Shown here piece by piece: positions 31,890 through 41,453 of a DNA stretch of 64,000 nucleotides (the stretch's first letter is position 1; each line of letters starts with the position of its first letter). This DNA comes from JAXLYX01 sp046351215. GTDB taxonomy: Bacteria; Myxococcota_A; Polyangia; Polyangiales; Houyiibacteriaceae. The notes beneath the pieces are model-generated. The model was not told where the DNA came from and ran no database searches. It was given only the letters and a program-made list of their open reading frames with translations. A program made the position numbers and the translations under genes. Location of the stretch: positions 186,001-250,000 of the forward strand of contig JAXLYX010000006.1 in the NCBI GenBank assembly GCA_046351215.1, written 5' to 3'.

Positions 31890-33271
31890 GCCGAGGGGCG
31901 GCGAGCGCACGCGCGATCGAGCGGGACGAGCCATCGGCTCCCCTCGCGCTCGCGTACGCCTCGCGTCTGCTCGCCGAGCGACGCAGGCCGGGCCGGACGC
32001 TCCTCTTCGCCGTACCGGCGCCGGTCGCGCCCGTCGAGCGCCTGCTCGATGCCGCCGGGCACGAGCCGACCGTGCTCTTCGCGCCCCCCGACGCCGCCCA
32101 CGTGGCGGGCTTCGGTGTCGCGCACGCCGTCCGGCTCGAGGGCACGGAGCGCTTCGACGCCCTTCGCCGCGAATCGGCCGCGATCTTCGAGCGCCTCGAC
32201 GTCGTCCGCACGGACTTCCCCTGGCCCGGCGGCCCGCGTCTCTTCGGGGGCCTCGCGTTCGCCGTCGGGTCGTCCGGTGGCGAGTTCCGTGGCTTCGGCG
32301 ACGGACTCTTCGTCCTCCCGCGCGTGACCTACGTGGTCGAGGGAACCTCCGCCGTCCTCGCGCTCGCGGTCCCGGCGGAGCGCTCGGACGCCGCGGTCCT
32401 CGACGACGTCGCCCGCGCCTTCGCCGCGCTCGAGGACGCGCGCACGCCGGCCCGTCGGCCCGTCTCCTGTCTCTCGATCGATCGGGGCGACGTGGGAGCC
32501 TTCGAGCGCTCGGTGCTCGCGATCGTCGACGCGATCCGCTCCGGCGCGTTCTCGAAGATCGTCGCCGCCCGCCGCGCGGAGCTGCACCTCACGGGGCGGA
32601 TCGAGCCCGCCTGGCTCCTCGAGCGTCTCGGGGAGCGCTTCCCGGGGTGCACGCGCTTCGCGCTCGACACGGGCGAGTCCGTCTTCCTCGGCGCCACGCC
32701 GGAGAGGCTCGTCACGAAGAAGGGGTCGGCCGTCGCGACGGAGGCCCTGGCCGGCTCCGTGGCGCTCGGTCATGCGAAGGAGCTCCTCGCGAGCACGAAG
32801 GATCTCGAGGAGCACCGCCTCGTCGTCGACTCGATCCTCGACGCGCTCCGCCCCTTCGCGCGCGACCTCTCGGCCGCCGAGCGTCCGGTGATCCGCGAGC
32901 TGCCCAACGTCCTGCACATGCAGACGCCGATCGAGGGGCGGCTCGCCGAGGGCGTCGACGTGCTCGAGCTGGTCGAAGCCCTGCATCCGACGCCTGCCGT
33001 CGGCGGGGTGCCGACCCAGGAAGCCGTGCGCTTCATCGTGGCCCACGAGCCCGCGCCGCGCGGCCTCTACGCGGGTCCCTTCGGTTGGCTCGACGCGAGC
33101 GGCGACGGCGCCTTCGTCGTGGCCCTGCGCTCGGCGCTCTTCGCGGGCGATCGGGCGTACGTCTACGCCGGCGCGGGCATCGTCCGCGACTCGGCGCCCG
33201 GCGCCGAGCTCGCCGAGACCGAGCTCAAGATGCAGGCGATCCTCGGGGCGCTCGATGGGGAAGCCCGCTAA
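31886..33271 (+). CDS. menF: Isochorismate synthase
   Basis: 461 residues; its ATG overlaps the menG stop (ATGA). Chorismate-utilising enzyme core in the C-terminal two thirds: AIRSGAFSKIVAARRAEL, FLGATPERLV, TEALAGSVALGHAKELLASTKDLEEHRLVVD, HMQTPIEGRL, LHPTPAVGGVPTQEAV and YAGPFGWLDASGDGAFVVALRSAL, ending in GAELAETELKMQAIL. It converts chorismate to isochorismate, committing it to menaquinone. The genomic setting (menD next, overlap 17 bases) rules out a salicylate or anthranilate role. Confidence 0.94.
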   Translation: MSRGAASARAIERDEPSAPLALAYASRLLAERRRPGRTLLFAVPAPVAPVERLLDAAGHEPTVLFAPPDAAHVAGFGVAHAVRLEGTERFDALRRESAAIFERLDVVRTDFPWPGGPRLFGGLAFAVGSSGGEFRGFGDGLFVLPRVTYVVEGTSAVLALAVPAERSDAAVLDDVARAFAALEDARTPARRPVSCLSIDRGDVGAFERSVLAIVDAIRSGAFSKIVAARRAELHLTGRIEPAWLLERLGERFPGCTRFALDTGESVFLGATPERLVTKKGSAVATEALAGSVALGHAKELLASTKDLEEHRLVVDSILDALRPFARDLSAAERPVIRELPNVLHMQTPIEGRLAEGVDVLELVEALHPTPAVGGVPTQEAVRFIVAHEPAPRGLYAGPFGWLDASGDGAFVVALRSALFAGDRAYVYAGAGIVRDSAPGAELAETELKMQAILGALDGEAR

Positions 33272-35045
33272 CGTCCAGGAGGAGTGGGCTCGCGTCCTGC
33301 TCGACGCCTTCGCGAAGGCGGGCGTGCGGGACGTGGTGATCAGCCCGGGCTCCCGCTCGACGCCCTTCGTCCTCGCGGCGATCGCGCATCCGGAGCTCTG
33401 CTGTCGGGACGTGCTCGACGAGCGGGTCGCGGCGTTCGTCGCGCTCGGTCAGGCCCGGGCGACGGGCCGACCCTCGCTGCTCCTCTGCACCTCGGGCACC
33501 GCGGCGACGCACTACTATCCCGCGATCGTCGAGGCCGGCGTCTCGCACGTCCCGATGATCGTCCTCACGGCCGACCGACCGACCGCGCTCTACGCCGCGG
33601 GCGAGAGCCAGACGATCGATCAGCTCAAGCTCTTCGGCGACCACGTACGGTTCTTCGCCGAGCTCGGAGCCCCGGCCGAGGGCGACGCGAACCTCCACGC
33701 CCTGCGACGCTTCGCCGTGCAGGCCGTCGCGATCGCGACGGGCTCGTCGCCGGGGCCCGTGCACCTCAATGCGCGCGCCGTACGGCCGCTCGAGCCCGAG
33801 CCGCTCGCGACGCCCGAGGATCACACGCACGCGGCCCACGCCGAGACGCTCCGCGCGCGGCCGGTCCTCGCCGTGCACGAGCCCGAGATGCGGCCCTCGC
33901 GCCGCGGGCTCGACGCCCTCGAGAGCGAGATCCGAAGGGCGAGGCGTCCGCTCGTCGTCGCGGGGCACGGTCCGCTCGATCCGGCGCTCGCGCGCGTGGT
34001 GCGGCTCTTCGCCCAGCGCTCGCGAATCCCGGTGGTCGCCGAGGCCGCGAGTCAGGGGCGTTTCGGCGGAGGCGAGTCGGAGCTCGTCCTCGGGCAGGCC
34101 GACGCGGTCTACCGATCGCCGACCGCGCGCGCGCGCCTCGCGCCCGATCTCGTCATCCAGCTCGGCGGCGCCCCGATCGCGAAGGGGCTCTCCTTGCTCG
34201 ACACCGAGAGCGCGCCGCGCCGCGTGGTGGTCGCGCCGCACGGCTTCCCGGATCCGACGAGCCGCGCTTCGTTGCTGCTCCATGCACGTCCGCGCACGGT
34301 CCTGCGCGTGCTCGCCGAGCGCTTCGGACGCCGCGCCCACGCGGAGCTCGACCGCGTCTGGGTCTCCACGCTCCTCGACGTCGAGGCGGAGGCTCGGCGC
34401 CTGCGTGACGCGATCGTCGCGAGCTCCGGCGATGCCCTGACGGAGGGCGCGGTGGCGAAGACCGTCGTGGCCGCGCTGCCCCCGGGCGCGCTGCTCTCGC
34501 TCGGGAACAGCCTCCCGATCCGCGAGGTGGACGCGTACGCGGATCCCAGCGGTGTCCCGCTCTCCGTGCTCTCGCAGCGCGGGGCGAGCGGCATCGACGG
34601 GCTCGTCGCGAGCCTCGCGGGCGCCGCGGGCGCCACGCGGAAGCCGGCCCTCCTCCTCGTCGGGGACGTCAGCTTCCTCCACGACGTCGGAGGTCTCGCC
34701 GCGCTCCGGGGGCTCGACACGCCGGCCGTGGTCGTCGTCGTGAACAACGGCGGCGGGCGCATCTTCGAGCAGCTCCCGATCGGGACGCGTCCCCCCGAGG
34801 TGCTCCGGCATTTCACGACGCCGCACGACGCGGAGCTCGCGGCCGCGGCCGCCCTCCACCGCGTCGCCCACGTCCGCGTCGACACGGTCTCCGGGCTCGC
34901 CGAGGCCCTCTCCGCGGCGCTCGCGCGGCCCTCCGCGACGGTCGTCGAGGCGGTCGTCCCCCCGCACGGGGCGCGGGCCCAGAACGCGGAGCTCTTCCGC
35001 CGCGTCGACGCCCACGTCCTCGGCCGAATCGAGGGCGAGAAGTGA
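33255..35045 (+). CDS. menD: SEPHCHC synthase
   Basis: 596 residues, ThDP-dependent. It joins isochorismate to the succinyl semialdehyde-ThDP derived from 2-oxoglutarate. N-terminal domain: GVRDVVISPGSRSTPFVLAA, the activating glutamate in DERVAAFVALGQARATG, and LCTSGTAATHYYPAIVEA. C-terminal ThDP/Mg site: VGDVSFLHDVGG near residue 472 followed by VVVNNGGGRIFEQLP. The start lies within the menF end. The downstream menH start overlaps its stop. Confidence 0.96.
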   Translation: MGKPANVQEEWARVLLDAFAKAGVRDVVISPGSRSTPFVLAAIAHPELCCRDVLDERVAAFVALGQARATGRPSLLLCTSGTAATHYYPAIVEAGVSHVPMIVLTADRPTALYAAGESQTIDQLKLFGDHVRFFAELGAPAEGDANLHALRRFAVQAVAIATGSSPGPVHLNARAVRPLEPEPLATPEDHTHAAHAETLRARPVLAVHEPEMRPSRRGLDALESEIRRARRPLVVAGHGPLDPALARVVRLFAQRSRIPVVAEAASQGRFGGGESELVLGQADAVYRSPTARARLAPDLVIQLGGAPIAKGLSLLDTESAPRRVVVAPHGFPDPTSRASLLLHARPRTVLRVLAERFGRRAHAELDRVWVSTLLDVEAEARRLRDAIVASSGDALTEGAVAKTVVAALPPGALLSLGNSLPIREVDAYADPSGVPLSVLSQRGASGIDGLVASLAGAAGATRKPALLLVGDVSFLHDVGGLAALRGLDTPAVVVVVNNGGGRIFEQLPIGTRPPEVLRHFTTPHDAELAAAAALHRVAHVRVDTVSGLAEALSAALARPSATVVEAVVPPHGARAQNAELFRRVDAHVLGRIEGEK

Positions 35046-35809
35046 GGCCGCTCGTGCTCCTCCACGGGTTCACGGGAGGGCAGCGCAGCTTCGACGAGGT
35101 GAGGCGGCGGCTCGAGCCGGCACGACGGGTCCACACCCCCTTCCTCCCGGGGCACGGCCCCGCGCCGGGCGTCCTGCCGACGAGCTGGCAGCACGGGATC
35201 GAGCTCGTCCTCGCCTCGCTCGACGGCGTCGAGGTGCCCTTCGATCTCTGCGGCTACTCGCTCGGGGGTCGCGTCGCGCTCGGGCTCCTCGAGCGGATTC
35301 CGGAGCGGATCGCCTCGCTCGTCCTCGTCGGGGCACACCCCGGCCTCCGCACCGCGGACGAACGCGCCGCTCGCCGCGCGGCCGACGCCACGCACGTCGC
35401 GACGCTGCGGCACGAGGGGCTCGCGCGCTTCGTCGAGACCTGGGAGTCGCAGCCGATCTTCGCGACGCACGGATCGGCGTCCGAGGGGTCACGCGCGGCG
35501 AAGCGGGCCGATCGGCTCGGTCACACGGCCGCGGGCCTCTGCGCATCGCTCGAGGCGATGGGCCTCGGGGCGATGCCCGACCTGAGGCCTGCCCTCGAGG
35601 CCTACGACCGCTCCCTCGACGTCGTGGTCGGTGCGCTCGACGCCAAGTTCCGCCCGCTCGCGGAGGAGGTCGCGCGGTCCGCCCGGCATGCCACGCTGCA
35701 CGTGGTGCCCGGGGTGGGGCACGACGTCCCGCTCGAGGCCCCCGAGGCCCTGGCCGCCATCCTCTCGTCCCGCCCCGCCCCGCCCGCTCCGGAGAACTCC
35801 GACCGATGA
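35042..35809 (+). CDS. menH: SHCHC synthase (alpha/beta hydrolase MenH)
   Basis: 255 residues from a GTG that overlaps the menD stop. An alpha/beta-hydrolase fold with PLVLLHGFTGGQRSFDEV, the nucleophile elbow CGYSLGGRVALGL near residue 74, and the catalytic His in VVPGVGHDVPLEAPE. The RxxxLxLLxxIPERIASLVLVGAHPGL block matches MenH. It eliminates pyruvate from SEPHCHC to give SHCHC. The function is assigned from position as well as fold. Confidence 0.92.
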   Translation: MRPLVLLHGFTGGQRSFDEVRRRLEPARRVHTPFLPGHGPAPGVLPTSWQHGIELVLASLDGVEVPFDLCGYSLGGRVALGLLERIPERIASLVLVGAHPGLRTADERAARRAADATHVATLRHEGLARFVETWESQPIFATHGSASEGSRAAKRADRLGHTAAGLCASLEAMGLGAMPDLRPALEAYDRSLDVVVGALDAKFRPLAEEVARSARHATLHVVPGVGHDVPLEAPEALAAILSSRPAPPAPENSDR

Positions 35810-36708
35810 ACACCGCCGCGATCCGCCCCGGCTCCGCGAAGGCCTGGCTCCTCGCCAGCCGCCTCCCCACGCTCGCCGCCGCCTTCGTGCCCGTGGCCGT
35901 GGGAACCGCCGCAGCACACCGCGCAGGCGGGATCGCCTGGCTGCCCGCGATCGCTGCCCTGCTCGCCGCGTGTTTCATCCAGATCGGCACGAACTTCGCG
36001 AACGACGTCTTCGACTACGAGAAGGGCGCCGACACCGAGCATCGCCTCGGACCGGTACGGACGGCGCAGGCGGGGCTCATCACGCCCTCGCAGCTCAAGA
36101 AGGGCATCGCCGTCGTCTTCGGCCTCGCGATGGCGCTCGGCCTCTACCTCACGTGGGTCGGAGGGCCCGTGATCCTCGCGATCGGCATCGCGTCGCTGCT
36201 CGCGGGCCTCGCGTACACGGGCGGCCCGTTCCCGCTCGCCTACAACGGCCTCGGCGACGTCTTCGTCATCGTCTTCTTCGGCTTCGTCGCGGTGTGCGGG
36301 ACGGCCTTCGTGCAGGTGCACTCCGTGCCCGTGATCGCCGTGTTCGCTGCCGTTCCCGTCGGCGCCCTCGCGACCAACATCCTCGTCGTCAACAACGTGC
36401 GAGACCGCGAGACGGATGCGCGTGCGGAGAAGCGCACCCTCATCGTCCGCTTCGGTCGTCGGTTCGGAGAGCTCGAGTACGTCGTCCTCGTGGCGCTCGC
36501 CTACGGGACGCCGGTCGTCCTCTACGTCCTGCACCTCGCCGGCATCCTGGTCCTCCTGCCGCTCCTCACCGCGCCGCTCGCCTTCCGACTCGCGTCGCGC
36601 CTCCGCCGCGAGAGCGGGGCCGTCCTGAACGAGGTCCTCGTGGGCACGGCGAAGACGATGATGCTCTTCGGCATCCTCTTCGCCCTCGGTCTGGCGCTCG
36701 CCTCATGA
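35806..36708 (+). CDS. menA: 1,4-dihydroxy-2-naphthoate polyprenyltransferase
   Basis: 300 residues with about eight membrane helices. UbiA-superfamily motifs: the first aspartate-rich NFANDVFDYEKGAD near residue 65, and the second VVNNVRDRETDARAEKRTL near residue 190. Helices such as VIAVFAAVPVGALATNILV and LLPLLTAPLAFRLASRL fill the rest. It attaches the polyprenyl chain, probably made by the synthase at 28868, to DHNA in the inner membrane. ATGA overlap with menH; ATGA with menC. Confidence 0.95.
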   Translation: MNTAAIRPGSAKAWLLASRLPTLAAAFVPVAVGTAAAHRAGGIAWLPAIAALLAACFIQIGTNFANDVFDYEKGADTEHRLGPVRTAQAGLITPSQLKKGIAVVFGLAMALGLYLTWVGGPVILAIGIASLLAGLAYTGGPFPLAYNGLGDVFVIVFFGFVAVCGTAFVQVHSVPVIAVFAAVPVGALATNILVVNNVRDRETDARAEKRTLIVRFGRRFGELEYVVLVALAYGTPVVLYVLHLAGILVLLPLLTAPLAFRLASRLRRESGAVLNEVLVGTAKTMMLFGILFALGLALAS

Positions 36709-37775
36709 GCCTCGCGGTCGCGATCGAGCGCATCGGAGGCGCGATCCCCGAGGTCGGCAACGCCACCTCGCGCTGGGCACGGCGCGAAGGGCTGCTGCTG
36801 CGCCTCGTGGACGCCGACGGTCGGTCGGGCGTGGGCGAAGCGAGCCCGCTCCCGGGGCACTCGCCCGACGACCTCGAACAGGCCTTCGCGGCGCTCGAGC
36901 ACGTCGTGCGCTCCGATGCGCGCGGGCTCTTCGAGTCGGCCTCGAGTCTCGAGGCGCTCGGGGCCTTCCTCGACGCCCACGAGGTGTCCTCCCCTTCGGC
37001 CCGGTTCGCGCTCGAGACCGCCGCCCTCGATCTCCGGGGCCAGAGGGAAGGGCGGCCGCTCCACCGGTTGCTCTCCGAGGCGACGAGCGCTCGCGTTCCC
37101 CTCTCGACGCTGGTCCCCCTCTCGGGCGCCCGGGCGACCGCGCGCGCCGCGAGCGCGCTCGTCGATGCCGGCTACCGGTCGTTCAAGGCCAAGATCGGGG
37201 GCGATCGCGCCATGGAGCGCGAGTCGTTGCGCGCTCTCCGCGAGACGATCGGCGAGGGAGGCGAGCTCCGCCTCGACGCGAACGCCTCGCTGTCGCGCGA
37301 CGAGGCCGAGAGCCGTCTCGCGGAGCTGGCCGACCTCGGCCCGAGCTACGTCGAGGAGCCGACGGCCCTCCACGCCCTCGAAGGCGTGCCCCGCGGCTTC
37401 GCGGTCGACGTCGCGCTCGACGAGTCGCTGCTGCACCTCGACACGGGGGCCCTCGAGCGCTTCCTCGCCGCGGGGAAGGTCGGCGCCGTCGTCCTCAAGC
37501 CGATGCTCCTCGGAGGCTTCGGTCGTTGCCTCGCGATCGCCGAGCTCGCCGCTCGAGTCGGCATCGGCGCGGCGGCGAGCCACCTCTTCGACGGATCCGT
37601 CGCCCTCGCGGCCGCCTCCGAGCTCGCGCTCGCCCTCCCGCGCCCCCTCGCCGCGGGCCTCGCGCCGCACGCCGCGCTCCCGGCCTACGGGGCGCTCCCG
37701 CTCGCCTCCCATCGAGGCGCCTCGATCGTCGCCCACGACCGCCCGGGCCTCGGCTTCGAAGCGGGGGTCGCATGA
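36705..37775 (+). CDS. menC: o-Succinylbenzoate synthase
   Basis: 356 residues, enolase superfamily. The N-terminal cap opens with GNATSRWARREGLLLRLVDADGRSGVGEASPLPGHS. The barrel carries the expected acid/base and metal residues: FKAKIGGD (catalytic Lys), LDANAS, VEEPT and LDESLLHLD (metal acids), and VVLKPMLLGG (second Lys). It dehydrates SHCHC to o-succinylbenzoate. Overlaps both neighbours by four bases. Related muconate-lactonising enzymes share the fold, but operon position fixes this as MenC. Confidence 0.94.
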   Translation: MSLAVAIERIGGAIPEVGNATSRWARREGLLLRLVDADGRSGVGEASPLPGHSPDDLEQAFAALEHVVRSDARGLFESASSLEALGAFLDAHEVSSPSARFALETAALDLRGQREGRPLHRLLSEATSARVPLSTLVPLSGARATARAASALVDAGYRSFKAKIGGDRAMERESLRALRETIGEGGELRLDANASLSRDEAESRLAELADLGPSYVEEPTALHALEGVPRGFAVDVALDESLLHLDTGALERFLAAGKVGAVVLKPMLLGGFGRCLAIAELAARVGIGAAASHLFDGSVALAAASELALALPRPLAAGLAPHAALPAYGALPLASHRGASIVAHDRPGLGFEAGVA

Positions 37776-39175
37776 CCTCCGACGTCGACGGGACGGATCG
37801 GCTCTCCGTCGTCCGAGCCGCGCTCGAGAGACCCGACGGCATCGCCTTCGCCTCCGCGGAAGGAACGACGACGTACGCGCGTCTCGCCCGGCGCGTCACC
37901 GCGGCGATGCGCGAGCTCCGGAGCCGCGTCGATCCCCGGGCGCAGGACGCGCTCGTGGCCTTGACGCCGCGCCCGACCGAGGAGTCGATCGTGCCCCTGC
38001 TCGCGTGCATCGAGCTCGGGGTGCCGTTCGTGGCCCTGCATCCGAGGGCGCCCGAGGCCGAGCGGCGGCGCCTGCTCGAGCGGGTCCGCCCGACGTGGAT
38101 CGTGCCGTCGGACGAGGCCTTCGGGGCCTCCTGTGCGCCGGAGCCGGGCCCGCCGATCGACCCCGAGACCCCGCTCGCCGTGCTCTTCACGTCGGGCACG
38201 TCGGGGACGCCGAAGCCCGTCGTCCTCTCGCGGCGTGCGTTCCTCGCTTCGGCGGACGCCAGCGCCGAGCGACTCCCGATCGGCCCGGGCGATGGATGGC
38301 TGCTCGCGCTCCCCCCGGCGCACGTCGGCGGGCTCTCGGTCGTCACGCGCTCGCTGGTCGCGCGCTCGACCGTCGTCCTCGCCGGCGAAGGAGCCTTCGA
38401 TCCGGCCGCGTTCGCCCGTGCGATCGACGAGGGGGCGACGCTCGTCTCCGTCGTGCCGACGACGCTGCGAAGGCTCCTCGATCTCGAGCCGCGCTACGCA
38501 CCGCCTCCCTCTCTGCGTGTCGTGCTCGTCGGGGGCGCCGCCGCCGCTCCCTCGCTCCTCGCGGAGGCACTCGAACGAGGGTTCCCCGTGCGTGCGACGT
38601 ACGGTCTCACCGAGGCCTGCTCGCAGGTCGCCACGCAGTCCCGTCCGGACGAGCCCGGAGCCGGGAGACCCCTCCAAGGAACCGAGGTGCGCATCGTCGA
38701 CGGACAGATCTCCGTCCGCTCGCGCACTCTCCTCTCCGGCTACTGGCCGCTCGGCTCTTCGCCGAGCCCCCTCGATGCCGAGGGATTCTTCGCGACCGGC
38801 GACCTCGGCGAGCTCGATTCCGGAGGCTGCCTGCACGTCCACGCGCGACGGAGCGACCTCGTCGTGACCGGGGGGGAGAACGTCTACCCGGCGGAGGTCG
38901 AGGCCGCGCTGCTCGCGATCCCCGGCGTCGTCGGGGCCTGCGTCGTCGGCATCGACGATCGCGACCTCGGTCAGCGCGTCGCCGCGGCGGTGGCGCTCGC
39001 TTCCGCGGCCGTCGAGCCCGAAGGGCTGAGAGCATCGCTCCGCGCGCAGCTCGCGTCCTTCAAGCTCCCACGCACGATCGTGGTCGTCGACGCGCTCCCC
39101 ACGTTGCCGGGCGGGAAGCTCGATCGGCTCGCGGTCCGGCGCCTCCTCAGCGATACGACCAGAGCACCTGGCTGA
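37772..39175 (+). CDS. menE: o-Succinylbenzoate--CoA ligase
   Basis: 467 residues, acyl-adenylate enzyme. The P-loop LFTSGTSGTPKPVVLSRRAF is near residue 142, ATYGLTEACSQVATQ is the adenine-binding block, FFATGDLGELDSGG is motif A7-A8, and VTGGENVYPAEVEAALL with PGGKLDRLA closes the C-terminal domain. Activates OSB to OSB-CoA, the substrate of MenB, which is not found in this cluster. Its last 29 bases overlap the end of the convergent orthocaspase gene. Confidence 0.94.
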   Translation: MTSDVDGTDRLSVVRAALERPDGIAFASAEGTTTYARLARRVTAAMRELRSRVDPRAQDALVALTPRPTEESIVPLLACIELGVPFVALHPRAPEAERRRLLERVRPTWIVPSDEAFGASCAPEPGPPIDPETPLAVLFTSGTSGTPKPVVLSRRAFLASADASAERLPIGPGDGWLLALPPAHVGGLSVVTRSLVARSTVVLAGEGAFDPAAFARAIDEGATLVSVVPTTLRRLLDLEPRYAPPPSLRVVLVGGAAAAPSLLAEALERGFPVRATYGLTEACSQVATQSRPDEPGAGRPLQGTEVRIVDGQISVRSRTLLSGYWPLGSSPSPLDAEGFFATGDLGELDSGGCLHVHARRSDLVVTGGENVYPAEVEAALLAIPGVVGACVVGIDDRDLGQRVAAAVALASAAVEPEGLRASLRAQLASFKLPRTIVVVDALPTLPGGKLDRLAVRRLLSDTTRAPG

Positions 39176-41408
39176 CGCGGACGGCGCCGCGATCGACGAC
39201 GAGGTGCTGGTAGGCGCCCTCGAGCTCGACGTCGCCCGCGTGGCGTCCGAACTGCGTGTAGAGGAAGTGCTCGAGCTCGCCGACGGTGAGCACCGAATCG
39301 TGCGGGTTCACGTCCGCTTCTCCCGAGATCCCCGTGCGCATGAAGTAGCTGAGGTAGCCGCCCGCCTGGAACTGGCTCGCCACCGCGGACTCGACGTCCT
39401 CCTCGGAGGAGAAGAAGCCGACCCGGCCCGGACGCGTGATCACGTCCTTCGCGAAGCCGCCCGAGAAGCACGAGTCGAGCGCGACGACGGAGACCTGGGA
39501 GCGGAGGCGATCGAAGAGCTGCCCGAGCTCGTCGTCGACGAGCGGTCCGTCGTACAGGTAGAGCTGTTCGTCGATCCCGTCGATCTCCCGCACGTCCCGG
39601 CTGTTCTCCTGCTGCGCTCCGTGTCCCGAGTAGAAGAACACGAAGACGTCGTCGGGGCCGAGGTCGCGGGCCATGCGCTGCATCGCGGAGCGGATCGCGT
39701 CGACCGTGACCTGCCCGTCGGTGAGGACGATCTGACGCTCCGCGGAGTTCAGGCCCGAACGGCGGAAGGCCTCGGCGAGCTTGATCGCGTCGTTCGCGCA
39801 GTCCTCGAGGTCGTTCTCGGAGCCCGGATAGTCGGAGATCCCGGCGAAGAGCCCGTAGACGTGGCTGCCTCCGTCTCCGGTCCCGCCGGTCGAGGTCCCT
39901 TCGCCCCCGGACGAAGGACGCGCGACGGCCGCCCCCTGACCGAACGAGAGCGTGTACCGACCTCGTTCCCCGGGCTGGTAGGTCGTCGCGAGGAGGGTGT
40001 ACTCGCCGTTCTCGGCCGAGGGGATGTCGAAGCCCGCCGCGCGCTCGCCGCGCTCGACGTCGTCGTTGTCGAGCTGCTCGCCGCTCGGCGTGCGCATGAT
40101 GAGGTAGGGGTCGAAGTCGTTCGACTCGAGGCGGATCCGCACCGAGCTGCCGGGCGTGAAGGTGTGGCGGTACCGGTCGTAGTACTCGCCCGAGCGCAGC
40201 GTCTCGTCTCCGTCGGCGAGCTCGCCCGCGATCGGTGCGTTCCCCGCCGTGCCCACCGTGTCGCTCGGGCTCGAGTCGACGAGCGCCGTCGAGCCGAACG
40301 TCAGCGCATAGCCCCCCTGCATGTCGGAGCGGAAGGCGGTGGCGACGATCCGGTAGGTCCCCGCCTCGGGAAGCGTGAGCGAGAGGTGCGAGTTCTTCGT
40401 GCCGTTCGAGTCGTCGTCCTCGAAGAGCCTTCCGTTCGGGCCGATCACCATCAGGTAGGCATCGAAGTCGTCGCTCGCGAGATCGAGCTCGAGCGCCTGC
40501 CCCGCCGTTCCGACGAGCGCGTAGACGTCCGCCGGCTCGCCGGTCGGGAGGCGCGCGCTCGACGCTCCGAGGCTCCCTTTCTGGTCCTGCCCGACGGTGA
40601 TCGGCGTGCCGGGCGTCGTGGGAAGGCGATGGTGCGAGCGCGCGAGGCTCGCCGTCGCGCCGCCCGAAGCGTTGGCGAGCGCGATCCGGTAGGTCGCGCG
40701 CTGTCCGCGCGAGGGGGAGGAGAGCTGGACCCGATGCGAGCCGGGCTGCGTGAGCACGTACGTGCCGCGGCCGGACGAGGCGAGGGAGCGTCCGTTCGGA
40801 TCGAGCACGACCGCCAGCGGGACGACCGAGCCCTGCGTGCTCAGCCGCAGCTCGAGCGCGCCGCGCTCCGGGCCGTCCACGGCCCAGAGGTCGACGAAGC
40901 GTCCGTCGTTCGAGGTCGCGTCCCCCGGCCCGAGCGAGCCGTCGCGCGTCTCCCCGACCGAGAGGAGGGTCGACCCGGCGGAGCCCGGACGCGCAGTCCC
41001 GTCGCGGCGCACCGTCACGTGGCAGGGGCCGGAGGCGCCGACGTCGTAGCTCGTCACGACGATGCGCATCGAGCCTCCGTTCGGCACGCGCACGGCGACG
41101 CGGCTCTTCACGCGGCTGCCCTGGTCGTCGTCGTTGCGGAGGGGGGGCGCGGACGGGGGCGTGACCTCGAGCACGGGATCGAAGCCGGTCGTGGTCACCT
41201 CGACCACGAGCGAATCGCCCGCGAGCACGGGGACCTCGAACTGGAGTCTCCCGGCCGAGCCGCCGTGTCCGGTGACGAGTCGCGCGTCGAGATCGAGAAG
41301 GGGGCGGGTCGAGGCCGCCGGGGCCGCGTCGCCCTTCTTGCCGCAGGAGCCGCAGCCGGACGCGGCGAGGACCAACGGGACGACGAACGTGGCGAGCCGG
41401 CGATGCAT
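39147..41408 (-). CDS. Lipoprotein orthocaspase (peptidase C14) with PPC-like beta domains
   Basis: 753 residues. The N-terminus MHRRLATFVVPLVLAASGCGSC is a lipoprotein-type signal with a usable lipobox (cysteine near residue 19). Three or more pre-peptidase C-terminal-like repeats fill residues 40-500; their signature is a FDPxL or FDAYLM strand, then an acidic turn (DDDDQGS, DDDSNGTK, DNDDVERGE), then TYRIVATAFRS or YTLLATTYQPG. The caspase domain begins near residue 520 (YGLFAGISDYPGSENDLEDCANDA), with the catalytic His in FVFFYSGHGAQQE and Cys in VVALDSCFSGG. It would cleave after basic residues, as orthocaspases do, outside the cytoplasm or under the outer membrane. No signalling partner is adjacent. 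Confidence 0.9.
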   Translation of the reverse strand: MHRRLATFVVPLVLAASGCGSCGKKGDAAPAASTRPLLDLDARLVTGHGGSAGRLQFEVPVLAGDSLVVEVTTTGFDPVLEVTPPSAPPLRNDDDQGSRVKSRVAVRVPNGGSMRIVVTSYDVGASGPCHVTVRRDGTARPGSAGSTLLSVGETRDGSLGPGDATSNDGRFVDLWAVDGPERGALELRLSTQGSVVPLAVVLDPNGRSLASSGRGTYVLTQPGSHRVQLSSPSRGQRATYRIALANASGGATASLARSHHRLPTTPGTPITVGQDQKGSLGASSARLPTGEPADVYALVGTAGQALELDLASDDFDAYLMVIGPNGRLFEDDDSNGTKNSHLSLTLPEAGTYRIVATAFRSDMQGGYALTFGSTALVDSSPSDTVGTAGNAPIAGELADGDETLRSGEYYDRYRHTFTPGSSVRIRLESNDFDPYLIMRTPSGEQLDNDDVERGERAAGFDIPSAENGEYTLLATTYQPGERGRYTLSFGQGAAVARPSSGGEGTSTGGTGDGGSHVYGLFAGISDYPGSENDLEDCANDAIKLAEAFRRSGLNSAERQIVLTDGQVTVDAIRSAMQRMARDLGPDDVFVFFYSGHGAQQENSRDVREIDGIDEQLYLYDGPLVDDELGQLFDRLRSQVSVVALDSCFSGGFAKDVITRPGRVGFFSSEEDVESAVASQFQAGGYLSYFMRTGISGEADVNPHDSVLTVGELEHFLYTQFGRHAGDVELEGAYQHLVVDRGAVRVSQVLWSYR

Positions 41409-41453
41409 GCTTCCTCCGCGGGCTTCCCACCCGTCGCTCGGAGCATACGCGCG

